The notes beneath the pieces were generated by a model that made no database searches, had not been told where the DNA came from, and worked only from the letters and a program-made list of their open reading frames with translations. From the NCBI RefSeq assembly GCF_020711255.1, contig NZ_JAJFAW010000017.1:1-64000 (forward strand): a stretch of 64,000 nt of DNA. Direction: 5' to 3'. Source of the stretch: Hymenobacter plasmatis. Its GTDB lineage: Bacteria; Bacteroidota; Bacteroidia; Cytophagales; Hymenobacteraceae. The position numbers and the translations under genes are program-made. Positions 49,461 through 58,127 of this stretch are shown piece after piece (position 1 is the stretch's first letter; each line of letters opens with the position of its first letter).

Positions 49461-50483
49461 TTACCCCCACACTTTGGTGCCTTCCGAGCAGTTGCGGCAC
49501 ATCTCAATCTGGTCGCGGCCTTTGAGCAGGCTGCCGCGAAACTGCTGGTATTTGGGGCCGCGCCAGAGCTGGCGGAAAGTTTCGGTTTTGAGGTCGCCCT
49601 GACGGTATTCCGCGTCTTTGTCGAAACAGCAGGGCACCACCAGGCCATCCCAGGTAATAACGCAGGAGTGCCACATCTTCCAGCAGTGGTCTACCAGCTT
49701 GTTTTTTAGGCTCCAGGTGCCGTTGGCGTTGTTCTGGTAGCGCGAGTAGTAGTCGATGGTGGGAATGAGGGGCGAGCCGTGCTCGTGGTCGTAAATCTGC
49801 GCGGTTTTAAACCAGACGTCGTCCACGCCCATGGCTTCGGCCAACTGCTTGGCGTCGTCAATCTGGTGCTCGTTGGGCCGCACCACCAGGAACTGGAATA
49901 TGATGCGCGGCGTGCTCGACTTCAGCTCCTTGCGCCACTTCACGATGTTGCGTGTGCCTTCCAACACTTTCTCCAGCTTGCCGCCCACGCGGTACTGCTG
50001 GTACACTTCCTGGGTGGTGCCATCGAGCGAGATGATGAGGCGGTCCAGGCCGCTTTCCACGGTGCGGCGGGCGTTCTGGTCGTTGAGGTAGTGGGCGTTA
50101 GTGCTGGTGGCCGTGTAGATGCCCTTATCGGCGGCGTACTTCACCAGGTCCAGAAACTGCGGGTGCAGATACGGCTCGCCTTGGAAGTAGAAAATCAGGT
50201 ACCACAGCCGGCTGGCCACTTCGTCAATCGTCTTCTTAAACAAGTCGGCTGGCAGCATGCCCGTGGGCCGCGTAAAGGAACGAAGCCCGCTGGGGCACTC
50301 CGGGCAGCGCAGGTTGCAGCTGGTGGTGGGCTCGAAGCTGAGCGCCATGGGCAGCCCCGCGAGCCGGGCCTTGCCCGTGATTTTGCTCAAGATGTAAGAG
50401 CCCACGATTTGGGTAGCGTTCCAGATGCGGAGCGGCGTGGCTTTGGACAGAACGTTGACGCCGTCGGCGAAGGGGAAGGGCAT
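49461..50483 (-). CDS. Radical SAM/SPASM-domain protein
   Basis: A 340-residue radical SAM enzyme starting MPFPFADGVNVLSKATPLRI. The [4Fe-4S]-SAM motif is TTSCNLRCPECPSG (CxxxCxxC), followed by strand motifs LIFYFQGEPYLHPQFLDLVK (GEP), ISLDGTTQEVYQQYRVGGKL and a C-terminal SPASM-like Cys cluster (CVITWDGLVVPCCFDKDAEY; QIEMCRNCSEGT). SPASM proteins modify peptides or proteins, or act in quinohemoprotein and cofactor synthesis. No precursor peptide is next to it, so the substrate is unknown. A near-match to the -7 element (TATCTTTC) lies about 35-40 bases upstream of the start. Confidence 0.93.
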   Translation of the reverse strand: MPFPFADGVNVLSKATPLRIWNATQIVGSYILSKITGKARLAGLPMALSFEPTTSCNLRCPECPSGLRSFTRPTGMLPADLFKKTIDEVASRLWYLIFYFQGEPYLHPQFLDLVKYAADKGIYTATSTNAHYLNDQNARRTVESGLDRLIISLDGTTQEVYQQYRVGGKLEKVLEGTRNIVKWRKELKSSTPRIIFQFLVVRPNEHQIDDAKQLAEAMGVDDVWFKTAQIYDHEHGSPLIPTIDYYSRYQNNANGTWSLKNKLVDHCWKMWHSCVITWDGLVVPCCFDKDAEYRQGDLKTETFRQLWRGPKYQQFRGSLLKGRDQIEMCRNCSEGTKVWG

Positions 50484-50542
50484 AAGAAGCGCGGTAGCTC
50501 GGGCGTAACGAATAGAAGAAAGATAGGTTGGGCTAAAAATAC

Positions 50543-50648
50543 GTCATCCTGAGCGCGGGGGAGGTCCTTATCCGGGTAGCGCCAGGTGGAGAGGGGACCA
50601 CCTAAACAATACCAACGGAATAAGGTCTTTCCCTGCACTCAGGATGAC
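50543..50648. repeat. Family A palindrome, copy A4 (diverged)
   Basis: Arms GTCATCCTGAGCGCGGGGGA (from 50543) and the imperfect complement at about 50617-50648 (AATAAGGTCTTTCCCTGCAC) share the GTCAT-CTGAG tip with family A. The spacer is about 40 bases and includes a smaller hairpin (CAGGTGG/CCACCT). It lies between the radical SAM start (50483) and the stop of the thioredoxin-fold gene (50668). Confidence 0.78.
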
Positions 50649-50667
50649 CAATAATTTATTGCGGGCT

Positions 50668-52422
50668 CTACTTTTTGGTAGAGGGGAAATCGATGGCGCT
50701 GGTGTAGGTGCTGGCTTTGCCGAATGATTGGTTGATTTCGTCGATGGCCGCGCGGCTGCTCAGACGCTTGGGCTTGGTGTTGAGGAACGTACCGTCTTCC
50801 CCGACCAGCATGTAAGTCGGCACCTCCTGCAGCGCATAAGCCTGGGCCACGTCCGAACGCAGGCCCCCGCCGGGCACGCGCACCTGCACGCCGGGGAGTT
50901 TCTTCACGGTCACGAGCTGGCGCCAGGCTTGCTCGTTTTCATCCAGGGCAATGTTGATGAAGGTGATGTTCTTGCCTTCAAACCGGCGAATCAGGTCCTG
51001 CGCATAAGCCAGGTCGCGCAGGCACAAGCCATTGGTGGTCTTCCAGAAGTTGAGGTACACCAGCTTGCCGGCGAAATCGTGCAGGTGCACCGTGTCGCCG
51101 TTGGCAGTGGCCAGCTTGAAATCGGGCGCGGGCGCTCCAATCGCAAAGTCCTTGTGCCGGTCAAAGTCGAGCTGCAGCGTGGGGTAGTACTGGTTCTTGG
51201 GGTCGTAGGTCTGGAAGTCGGCCAGCATAGCGGCCGACTGCTTTACGTGCCCAAACCGGAACGACTCCTGCAGAATGCGCCCCAGGATAATGGCCCGCGT
51301 GGGGCCGGTGAGCTTCTTGCTTGCCAGCGCGTAAGACGCTGGGTAGAAGTCGGGGTCAGTGCGCAGGTGCTTTTCCTGGGCCACGGCAAAGTGCACGTAG
51401 TTGAGCAGGAATTCGTGGTACAGCTCGCTCTGAGCCGCGTTGGGCTCGTTGAGCAGGCCGGGCTCCCGCAGGAAGTTGTAGTAGTCGGGGGCCATCTTCA
51501 GGCGCCCTTCGGTGTTCACCACCTGCTCGCGCAGGTCCTGAAACGTCAGGCGGTCGTTGGCATAGGCATATACCACTTCCGCGCGGGCATAGTTGTAGAA
51601 CTCCTGGGTAAACGACTGCTTAGCCGCGTGGTCTTCCAAAAACTCAAACTCGTGCTTGCGGCGGTACTCCAGGAACGACAGAAACGGGGCTTCGTAGAGC
51701 TGGATGTTATCCGGCAGCACCTGAAAACCATCGTTTTCAACGAACTGCGCATCCGCTTCCACGAGGTAGTTGTTGGCATTGGCCGCTTGCTGGCGGTGGC
51801 GCTGCTCGTCGTTTAGGTTCGAGCGGTTGCGAAGCTTGGTAGTAAAGCCCGTGGGCACGTCGTTGGCCTTGAACTTCAACGTGCTCGACATGTCGTTGCC
51901 CTTGAAGCGCACGTCCATGTCGGTGCCGGGGTCCAGAAACAGCGGCGCCACGTCGTCGCCGTACACCAAGTCGGCTTTGGTTGCGCCGCTTACCGGCACC
52001 ACCAGCTTAAACTCGCCTTTTTCGTTTACGGCCGTCCGAATCAGCTTCTCCTTGGGGTCGAGCGGGTTTTCCCGCAGCGAAACGGACACCGTATCGGTGG
52101 TGGGTCCGCTCACGCGGCCCGTGAGGATGGCCTTGCCCATTGGTACGGGCGCCACCGGAGCCACGGCCGGTTTGGTTGGTACTGCGGCCGCTGCCGGAGC
52201 GGGCTTGCCTTGGACAGCTGCCGGGGCGGGAGCCGCCTTACCGGGCACAACACTAGTCGCGGGAACGGCCTTGCTCGGCGCCGGGCTGGCAACCGGCACC
52301 GGCTTCTTCTGCGCGGGAACCGCCACTGGAGCAGGCTTGCTCTGCCCATGGCTCAGCACCGGCGCCAGCAGCAGCGCCGTGCCCAGCAGGCGGCGCGCAC
52401 AGGTGACAAAGGATGACATCAT
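50668..52422 (-). CDS. Secreted TlpA-like protein with non-canonical active site
   Basis: A 584-residue exported protein. Start MMSSFVTCARRLLGTALLLA gives a signal peptide ending LSHGQ. An Ala/Pro/Lys-rich segment (about 25-95) precedes a DUF4369-like beta domain (KAILTGRVSGPTTDTVSVSL), a long helical middle part (about 215-440) and a C-terminal thioredoxin fold. In the fold, the usual WCxxC is replaced: GKLVYLNFWKTTNGLCLRDL, so only one cysteine remains (NGLC where CxxC would be), while the cis-Pro loop VPTYMLVGEDG is kept. It is therefore unlikely to be a normal disulfide oxidoreductase. A longer frame to 52584 is open but lacks support. Confidence 0.85.
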   Translation of the reverse strand: MMSSFVTCARRLLGTALLLAPVLSHGQSKPAPVAVPAQKKPVPVASPAPSKAVPATSVVPGKAAPAPAAVQGKPAPAAAAVPTKPAVAPVAPVPMGKAILTGRVSGPTTDTVSVSLRENPLDPKEKLIRTAVNEKGEFKLVVPVSGATKADLVYGDDVAPLFLDPGTDMDVRFKGNDMSSTLKFKANDVPTGFTTKLRNRSNLNDEQRHRQQAANANNYLVEADAQFVENDGFQVLPDNIQLYEAPFLSFLEYRRKHEFEFLEDHAAKQSFTQEFYNYARAEVVYAYANDRLTFQDLREQVVNTEGRLKMAPDYYNFLREPGLLNEPNAAQSELYHEFLLNYVHFAVAQEKHLRTDPDFYPASYALASKKLTGPTRAIILGRILQESFRFGHVKQSAAMLADFQTYDPKNQYYPTLQLDFDRHKDFAIGAPAPDFKLATANGDTVHLHDFAGKLVYLNFWKTTNGLCLRDLAYAQDLIRRFEGKNITFINIALDENEQAWRQLVTVKKLPGVQVRVPGGGLRSDVAQAYALQEVPTYMLVGEDGTFLNTKPKRLSSRAAIDEINQSFGKASTYTSAIDFPSTKK

Positions 52423-52664
52423 ATCACGAAAAACTAGCGGCCGACGACCACTAAGGACCGCCAAAAACCAACCAAAAAAAACACAACTATTACCGGCCTT
52501 GAATATGAATTCGCGGTAAAAGCATATCAGCAATCCGAAGATAAGGCTTTTTGATTTATAAAATACAAATCTGGCATTTGTCATTTATTAGTGGTCGTGC
52601 TTGGGCCAGCTTCGGCGGTTGTTCGTGACAGCAGCCATGGGCTGATTATCAGCACCATTTTCCC

Positions 52665-54062
52665 TTAGCCGAACAAGCCGTTCAGCACCTCATCGAGCCG
52701 GCTGACGGCTTGTACTTTTAATCCAAACCGCGCCAGGTCCAGCCCTTTACCGTTGAAGTGCGAAACGTACATTTCCCGGAATCCTAATTTCTCGGCTTCC
52801 GCCAGCCGCTGGTCGAGGCGCGACACGGCGCGGATTTCGCCACTCAGCCCAACCTCAGCGGCCAGGCACACATCGCCGGGAATTGGCAGGTCGTTCAGCG
52901 ACGAAACCACGGCCGCGCACACGGCCATGTCCAGCGCCGGGTCGTCGAGGCGCAGGCCGCCGGCAATGTTCAGGAACACGTCGTGCTGGCCCAGCCGCAG
53001 GCCGGCGCGCTTCTCCAGCACGGCCAGCAGCATCTGCAGGCGCTTGCTATCGAAGCCGGTGCTGCTGCGCTGCGGCGTGCCATAGGTAGCGGGCGTGACG
53101 AGGGCCTGCACCTCCACCAGCAGTGGGCGGTTGCCTTCCAGCGTGGCGCCGATGGCCATGCCGCTCAGGCTCTCGGCGCGTTGCGAAAGCAGGATTTCCG
53201 ATGGGTTGCTTACCTGCCGCAGGCCGTCGCCCTGCATCTCGTAAATGCCCAGCTCCGAGGTGCTGCCGAAACGGTTTTTGGTAGTGCGCAAAATGCGGTA
53301 GCTCATGTGCCGGTCGCCCTCAAACTGCAGTACAGTGTCCACCATGTGCTCCAGAATTTTGGGGCCAGCAATGCTGCCGTCCTTCGTGATGTGGCCAATG
53401 AGCAGCACCGGCGTGCTGGTTTCCTTGGCAAATTTCAGAAACTCGGCGGTGCATTCGCGCACCTGGCTCACGCTGCCCGCGCCGCTCTCCACCAGCGTGG
53501 AGTGCATGGTCTGGATGGAGTCGATGACCAGAATATTGGGCTGGACCTGGTCTATCTGCCGGAAGATATTCTGGGTGTTAGTTTCCGTGAGAATGTAGCA
53601 GCCGGGGTGTTGGCCGTCGGCCATGCGCTCGGCCCGCATTTTTATCTGGGCCTCGCTTTCCTCGCCGCTCACGTAGAGCACCTTCATCTTGCGCAGGCTC
53701 AGGGCAATTTGCAGCATCAGCGTGCTTTTGCCAATGCCGGGCTCGCCGCCAATGAGCACGATGGAGCCGGGCACCAGGCCGCCGCCCAGCACCCGGTTCA
53801 GTTCCCCGTCGGGAGTGATGATGCGGGGCTCGTCTTCGGCCAGGATGTCGCCGAGCGGCACCGACTTCGCGGCCTTGGTAAGGTTGCCGCCGGGCACGGT
53901 GCTGGCGGGCTTCCACTGGCCCGTGGTGGTGGCCACGGTTTCCTTCTGCACCACTTCCTCCACGTAGGTATTCCACTCGCCGCACGCGGGGCAGCGGCCT
54001 ATCCATTTTGCCGATTGGGCACCGCAGGATTGGCAGAAAAATACGGTTCTAGCTTTGGCCAT
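52665..54062 (-). CDS. radA: DNA repair protein RadA
   Basis: Branch-migration and recombination helper of RecA, 465 residues. It has the N-terminal zinc finger (FFCQSCGAQSAKWIGRCPAC), Walker A GGEPGIGKSTLMLQIALSL, Walker B VIDSIQ, the RadA-specific KNRFG motif (TTKNRFGSTSEL) and a C-terminal Lon-protease-like domain with no catalytic Ser (GGLRLDDPALDMAVCAAVVS). Length is typical. A neighbouring gene at 54158 is on the same strand but is not an obvious partner. Confidence 0.97.
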   Translation of the reverse strand: MAKARTVFFCQSCGAQSAKWIGRCPACGEWNTYVEEVVQKETVATTTGQWKPASTVPGGNLTKAAKSVPLGDILAEDEPRIITPDGELNRVLGGGLVPGSIVLIGGEPGIGKSTLMLQIALSLRKMKVLYVSGEESEAQIKMRAERMADGQHPGCYILTETNTQNIFRQIDQVQPNILVIDSIQTMHSTLVESGAGSVSQVRECTAEFLKFAKETSTPVLLIGHITKDGSIAGPKILEHMVDTVLQFEGDRHMSYRILRTTKNRFGSTSELGIYEMQGDGLRQVSNPSEILLSQRAESLSGMAIGATLEGNRPLLVEVQALVTPATYGTPQRSSTGFDSKRLQMLLAVLEKRAGLRLGQHDVFLNIAGGLRLDDPALDMAVCAAVVSSLNDLPIPGDVCLAAEVGLSGEIRAVSRLDQRLAEAEKLGFREMYVSHFNGKGLDLARFGLKVQAVSRLDEVLNGLFG

Positions 54063-54157
54063 GAAAAGGCTTTTCAGATGATTAAGGCAATAATTTACAA
54101 GGCCAGCGCGGCTAAAAAAGTTGCCTTTAAAGCCTGTTAAGCGCCAGCCATCCCAGT

Positions 54158-54853
54158 TTATTTCGCCGGAAAGTGCGCGTTGTATTCCTGCACCAGCGTT
54201 GGCATATTCTTGTATTCGGCCCCTGGGGCCTGCTGCCGGACGCGGGCGGCCAGCTCAGGATAATCGGCAAAAGCAGTGGCCATCAGGGCTGCAAAGGCCT
54301 TGCCCGAGCGCGGCACTTCCTGAATGGTCCCGCCCGTGGGCTGCACGTACCAGAAGTATTTGTCGTGTGAGCCCACCGGAATGACAGCCACCCCTACCGG
54401 CAACGGAATGGGAATGTACAGGTCGGCTTTGGTGATGAAATAGCCGTAGGTTTTGGTGCCGGCGGCAGGGGTCATGTTTTCGGCCAGCATGCCCAGGGGC
54501 TTGCCGTTTTTGGTGAGGGCATCCAGGGTGTGGCCTTCCACTACCATGGTTTTGATGCGCTCAATGGCCAGTGCCTTTATGGGCGGATGCGGCAGCTGGT
54601 CGGGCGGCGTTTCGTAGCACTCCACCTGCTCATGCATGAAAAGGGCGTAGCTGGTGACGTAGCCGCGTACCTGCTTGCCGCTCAGCAGGGTAAACAGGGC
54701 CGGTGCGTAGGTGATTTTGGCGTTGCGAGCTGCCCGCACCGAGTCGGCGTGGGTGGCTACGCGGGCCGGCCGCTGGGCCTGGGCCGACGCCGTGGCACCA
54801 ACTAAAACTGCACCAACCAAAAGCAGTCGGCCACTGGAGTAAGGGAAAGGCAT
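54158..54853 (-). CDS. Secreted protein of unknown function
   Basis: A 231-residue exported protein with signal peptide MPFPYSSGRLLLVGAVLVGA (cleavage near ASAQAQ). The mature part has a repeated-strand layout (KITYAPALFTLLSGKQVRGY; TKTYGYFITKADLYIPIPLP; GSHDKYFWYVQPTGG) and a helical end (AFAALMATAFADYPELAARV). No domain is recognised. It lies between radA and the divergent kinase gene at 54941. Start ATG 54853 is preferred to 54862. Confidence 0.75.
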   Translation of the reverse strand: MPFPYSSGRLLLVGAVLVGATASAQAQRPARVATHADSVRAARNAKITYAPALFTLLSGKQVRGYVTSYALFMHEQVECYETPPDQLPHPPIKALAIERIKTMVVEGHTLDALTKNGKPLGMLAENMTPAAGTKTYGYFITKADLYIPIPLPVGVAVIPVGSHDKYFWYVQPTGGTIQEVPRSGKAFAALMATAFADYPELAARVRQQAPGAEYKNMPTLVQEYNAHFPAK

Positions 54854-54940
54854 TATAAGCAATAAGGGTCAGGTAGAAACCGGCAGGCAAGGTAACCTTT
54901 GCCGCCCCAACAACCGGCGCTCATTCGGGTTGTGAGAGGT

Positions 54941-56359
54941 ATGACTTCCTCTCCTGCCCTCACCACCGCCGAGTTAGCCACTATCACGGCCTTTGCTGGC
55001 TTGCCCGATGAAACGCTGGCGTGGCTGCTGGCTCACGGCGAGCAACGCGAATTCGCGGCCGACGAGACCATTGCGGAGGCCGGCTCCACTGCCGATTTTC
55101 TGATGGCCGTGCTGCACGGCGGCATCCAGTTCTACGCCCTGCAAGGCAGCCAGCGCACCCCGGTGTTTCGCGCCGAAACGGGCCAGGTGTCGGGCGTGCT
55201 GCCCTATTCGCGGCTGCGCGAGATAAAAAACCAGGGCGTGGCCGCCGGTGATACGCAGCTGTACCTGCTGCACCGCGACCTGTTTCCCGCCCTAGAACAC
55301 GTCAGCCCCGACCTTACCCAACGCCTGGTGGCTATCATGAATGACCGCAGCCGCGACCAAGTGCGGGGCCAAGAGCGCGACGACAAACTGCGCGCCCTGG
55401 GCAAGCTCTCGGCCGGCCTGGCGCACGAGCTCAACAACCCCGCCGCCGCCATTGCCCGCGCCGCCCACGCGCTGGCCGAGCGCGCCGCCACCCAGCCCCA
55501 CCTACTGAGCCAGCTACTGGAGCTGAGCCCTAACCCGGCCTCGCTGTGCGCCTTTGCGGCGCTGGCGGCGCCCATCCCCCCAGCCGACCCGCCCGCGCCG
55601 CGCCGCTCGCCCCTGGAACAGTCGGAGCGCGAAGACGAGCTCGCCGACTGGCTCACCGAACAGGGCGTGGCCGACGGCTACCGCCTCGCGCCCGGCCTGC
55701 TCGAAATGGGGCTAACTGAAAAAACCCTGGCCTCCGCAGCCGAAGTACTGCCCCTGGCCGCCCGCCCCGTTGCGTTTGCCTGGCTGGAAAGCCAGCAGAC
55801 TACGCTCCAACTTATCCGCGAGGTGCAGGAAGCCGGCAGCCGCATCAGCAAGCTGGTGGCCGACGTGAAAACCTACTCCCACATGGACCGCGACAGCGGC
55901 TTCGAGCTGCTCGACGTTACGGCCGGCCTCGACAGCACGCTCAACATGCTCGGCTTCCAGCTGCGCCAGAAAAATGTGCACCTCGTGCGGGATTATGCGC
56001 CCGATGTGCCCCAGGTGCGCGGTCAGGTCAGCAGCCTCAACCAAGTGTGGACCAACCTGCTCGACAACGCCATCGATGCCCTGCCCGAGCACGGCGGCGA
56101 AATCAAATTGAGCGTCCGGCGAGAAGCCGATTTCGTGCGCGTGTTCCTCATTGATAACGGGGCCGGCATTCCCCCCGCCGTGTTGCCGCACATCTTTGAG
56201 CCGTTTTACACCACCAAGCAGGCCGGGGCGGGCTCGGGGCTCGGGCTCGATATAGCCCAACGCATCATCCGGCAGCACGACGGCCGGCTGGAAGTTAGCT
56301 CGCAGCCCGGGCGTACCGAATTTTGCACCTGGCTGCCAGTAGCCATGCCCCTTGCGTAA
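54941..56359 (+). CDS. Histidine kinase with cyclic-nucleotide-binding-like sensor domain
   Basis: A 472-residue soluble kinase. Residues about 15-125 form a cNMP-binding-like beta barrel (EQREFAADETIAEAGSTADF; LMAVLHGGIQFYALQGSQR). The DHp helix has RALGKLSAGLAHELNNPAAA with the phospho-acceptor His162. A long inserted helical segment (about 175-325) separates it from the ATPase domain, with VWTNLLDNAIDALPEHGGE (N box), LIDNGAGIPPAVLPHIFEPF (G1/F) and GSGLGLDIAQRII (G2). All ATP-binding motifs are intact. No membrane helix is seen, so the signal is cytoplasmic, probably a nucleotide or redox state. The regulator starts 23 bases downstream, same strand. Confidence 0.92.
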   Translation: MTSSPALTTAELATITAFAGLPDETLAWLLAHGEQREFAADETIAEAGSTADFLMAVLHGGIQFYALQGSQRTPVFRAETGQVSGVLPYSRLREIKNQGVAAGDTQLYLLHRDLFPALEHVSPDLTQRLVAIMNDRSRDQVRGQERDDKLRALGKLSAGLAHELNNPAAAIARAAHALAERAATQPHLLSQLLELSPNPASLCAFAALAAPIPPADPPAPRRSPLEQSEREDELADWLTEQGVADGYRLAPGLLEMGLTEKTLASAAEVLPLAARPVAFAWLESQQTTLQLIREVQEAGSRISKLVADVKTYSHMDRDSGFELLDVTAGLDSTLNMLGFQLRQKNVHLVRDYAPDVPQVRGQVSSLNQVWTNLLDNAIDALPEHGGEIKLSVRREADFVRVFLIDNGAGIPPAVLPHIFEPFYTTKQAGAGSGLGLDIAQRIIRQHDGRLEVSSQPGRTEFCTWLPVAMPLA

Positions 56360-56382
56360 CTTTCTCCCATCACCTTTCCGCA

Positions 56383-58041
56383 ATGGCTGCAAAAAACCCC
56401 ATTATTCTAGCCGTCGATGATGACCCGCAAGTGCTGGCCGCCATCGTTCGCGACCTCCGCAAAGAGTTCAGCGAGGGCTACCGCATTCTGCGCGTCGGCT
56501 CCGGCCCGGAGGCCCTCACTGCCATCCAGGAGCTGAAAGCCAAGGAGGAGCCGCTGGCCCTCATCATCGCCGACCAGCGCATGCCCGACCTGGAAGGCGT
56601 GGAGCTGCTCACAGCTTCCCGCGAGCTATTTCCGGATACCAAGCGCGTGCTGCTCACGGCTTATGCCGACACCGAGGCGGCGGTGCGGGCCATCAACTCG
56701 GCCCGGCTCGACCATTACTTGATGAAGCCCTGGGACCCGCCGGAGCACCTGCTCTACCCCATTCTGCGCGACTTGCTGGTGGCCTGGCAGGCCACGCACA
56801 AGCCCAAGTATGGCGGCGTGCGGCTCATTGGCTTTCAATGGTCGCCGCTTTCGCACGAGCTCAAGGACTTTCTGAGCGGCTACATGGTGGGCTACCAGTG
56901 GCTGGACTACGAAACCAGCGCCGAAGCCAAGGAACTGGTGAAAGCCAAGGGCTTTGAGGCAACCGATTTGCCCATCGTCATTTGCACCGATGGCACAGCC
57001 GTGGCAAACCCCTCCAAAGCCGCCCTGGCCGACCACATTGGCATCGGCAACAAGCCTTTGCAGGACATGTACGATGTAGTAGTGGTGGGCGCCGGCCCCT
57101 CCGGCCTGGCCGCCGCCGTGTACGGCGCCAGCGAGGGCCTCAAAACCCTCATCATCGAACGCCAGACGCCGGGCGGGCAGGCCGGTACCAGCTCCCGCAT
57201 CGAAAACTATCTGGGCTTTCCCACCGGCCTGAGCGGAGCCGAGCTGGCCTTCCGCGCCTGGACCCAGGCCGTCCGCCTCGGAGCCGAGTTTCTCGCGCCC
57301 CAGGAGGTGGCCGAGCTCTGCATCCAGGATGGCTACAAAGTCCTCACCCTCAGCGATGGCCGCAAAGTAAACACCAAAGCCGTGGTGCTCACTACCGGCG
57401 TGAGCTACCGCACCCTCGACGTGCCGGGCATGGACCGCCTCAGCGGCGCGGGCGTGTACTACGGCGCGGCCCGCACCGAGGCCCGCAGCTGCGACGAGCA
57501 AGACGTGTACATCGTGGGCGGCGGCAATTCGGCCGGGCAGGCCGCTATGTACCTGGCCACCTACGCCCGCAAGGTATTCATCGTCATTCGGGGGGTCAGC
57601 CTGGCCGCCAGCATGTCGGCTTACCTAATTGAGCAAATTCACAACACGCCCAACATTGAGCTGCTGCCACATTCGCAAATCAAGGAGGTATGCGGCGCCG
57701 ACCACCTCGAAGCCGTGATGGTCGACATCAACGGCACGGTAGAGAAGCGGCCCGCCCGCGCCCTATTCGTCTTTATCGGGGCCCGGCCCAGCACCGAATG
57801 GGTGTGCGAGCAGGTGGTGTGCGATGGCAAAGGCTTCCTGCTCACCGGCCGCGACCTCGTGACCGACCCGCGCTACCCCACCATCTGGAAAAAAGAGCGA
57901 GAACCTTACCTACTCGAAACTTGCGTGCCCGGCATCTTCGCCGCCGGCGACAGCCGCTCCGGAGCCATGGCCCGCGTAGCCTCGGCCGTAGGCGAGGGCA
58001 GCATGGCCATCAAGTTCGTGCACCAGTATCTGGACGAGTAA
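56383..58041 (+). CDS. Response regulator fused to glutaredoxin-like and TrxR-like domains
   Basis: A 552-residue three-domain protein. REC domain (about 5-130) with acidic pocket VDDD (11-14), phospho-acceptor Asp64 in IIADQRMP, Thr92 and Lys115. Middle thioredoxin/glutaredoxin-like domain (about 143-224: GGVRLIGFQWSPLSHELKDF), where the CxxC site is replaced by WSPLS. C-terminal flavoprotein domain like thioredoxin reductase: FAD motif VVVVGAGPSGLAAAVYGASE (234-253), NADPH motif YIVGGGNSAGQAAMYLATYA, and second FAD motif GIFAAGDSR. The CxxC site of E. coli TrxB is absent: aligned positions before GGGNSAG read AART. So FAD and NADPH binding look intact but both thiol sites are lost. Partner kinase is directly upstream. 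Confidence 0.92.
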   Translation: MAAKNPIILAVDDDPQVLAAIVRDLRKEFSEGYRILRVGSGPEALTAIQELKAKEEPLALIIADQRMPDLEGVELLTASRELFPDTKRVLLTAYADTEAAVRAINSARLDHYLMKPWDPPEHLLYPILRDLLVAWQATHKPKYGGVRLIGFQWSPLSHELKDFLSGYMVGYQWLDYETSAEAKELVKAKGFEATDLPIVICTDGTAVANPSKAALADHIGIGNKPLQDMYDVVVVGAGPSGLAAAVYGASEGLKTLIIERQTPGGQAGTSSRIENYLGFPTGLSGAELAFRAWTQAVRLGAEFLAPQEVAELCIQDGYKVLTLSDGRKVNTKAVVLTTGVSYRTLDVPGMDRLSGAGVYYGAARTEARSCDEQDVYIVGGGNSAGQAAMYLATYARKVFIVIRGVSLAASMSAYLIEQIHNTPNIELLPHSQIKEVCGADHLEAVMVDINGTVEKRPARALFVFIGARPSTEWVCEQVVCDGKGFLLTGRDLVTDPRYPTIWKKEREPYLLETCVPGIFAAGDSRSGAMARVASAVGEGSMAIKFVHQYLDE

Positions 58042-58060
58042 GGCTGTGCTTAACGAAGCA

Positions 58061-58108
58061 GGAGGAGCTAAGAATTAGCACAACGACCAATTCCTCACTC
58101 CTCCTTCT
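58061..58108. repeat. Family B palindrome, copy B3 (inverted)
   Basis: The core at 58072-58093 is the reverse complement of the B1/B2 core with one base changed (loop GGTCGTTGTGCT). Outer arms GGAGGAGCTAA and CTCACTCCTCC pair. It lies between the stop of the regulator fusion (58041) and the stop of rfbA (58128), a convergent junction. Confidence 0.82.
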
Positions 58109-58127
58109 TTATTATATTAAGCGTCAT

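Noticed and set aside
54941..58041. Defence or toxin-antitoxin island
   Set aside because: No restriction, Abi, Cas, retron or toxin gene is adjacent; the SNF2 helicase at 13616 also has no defence neighbours.
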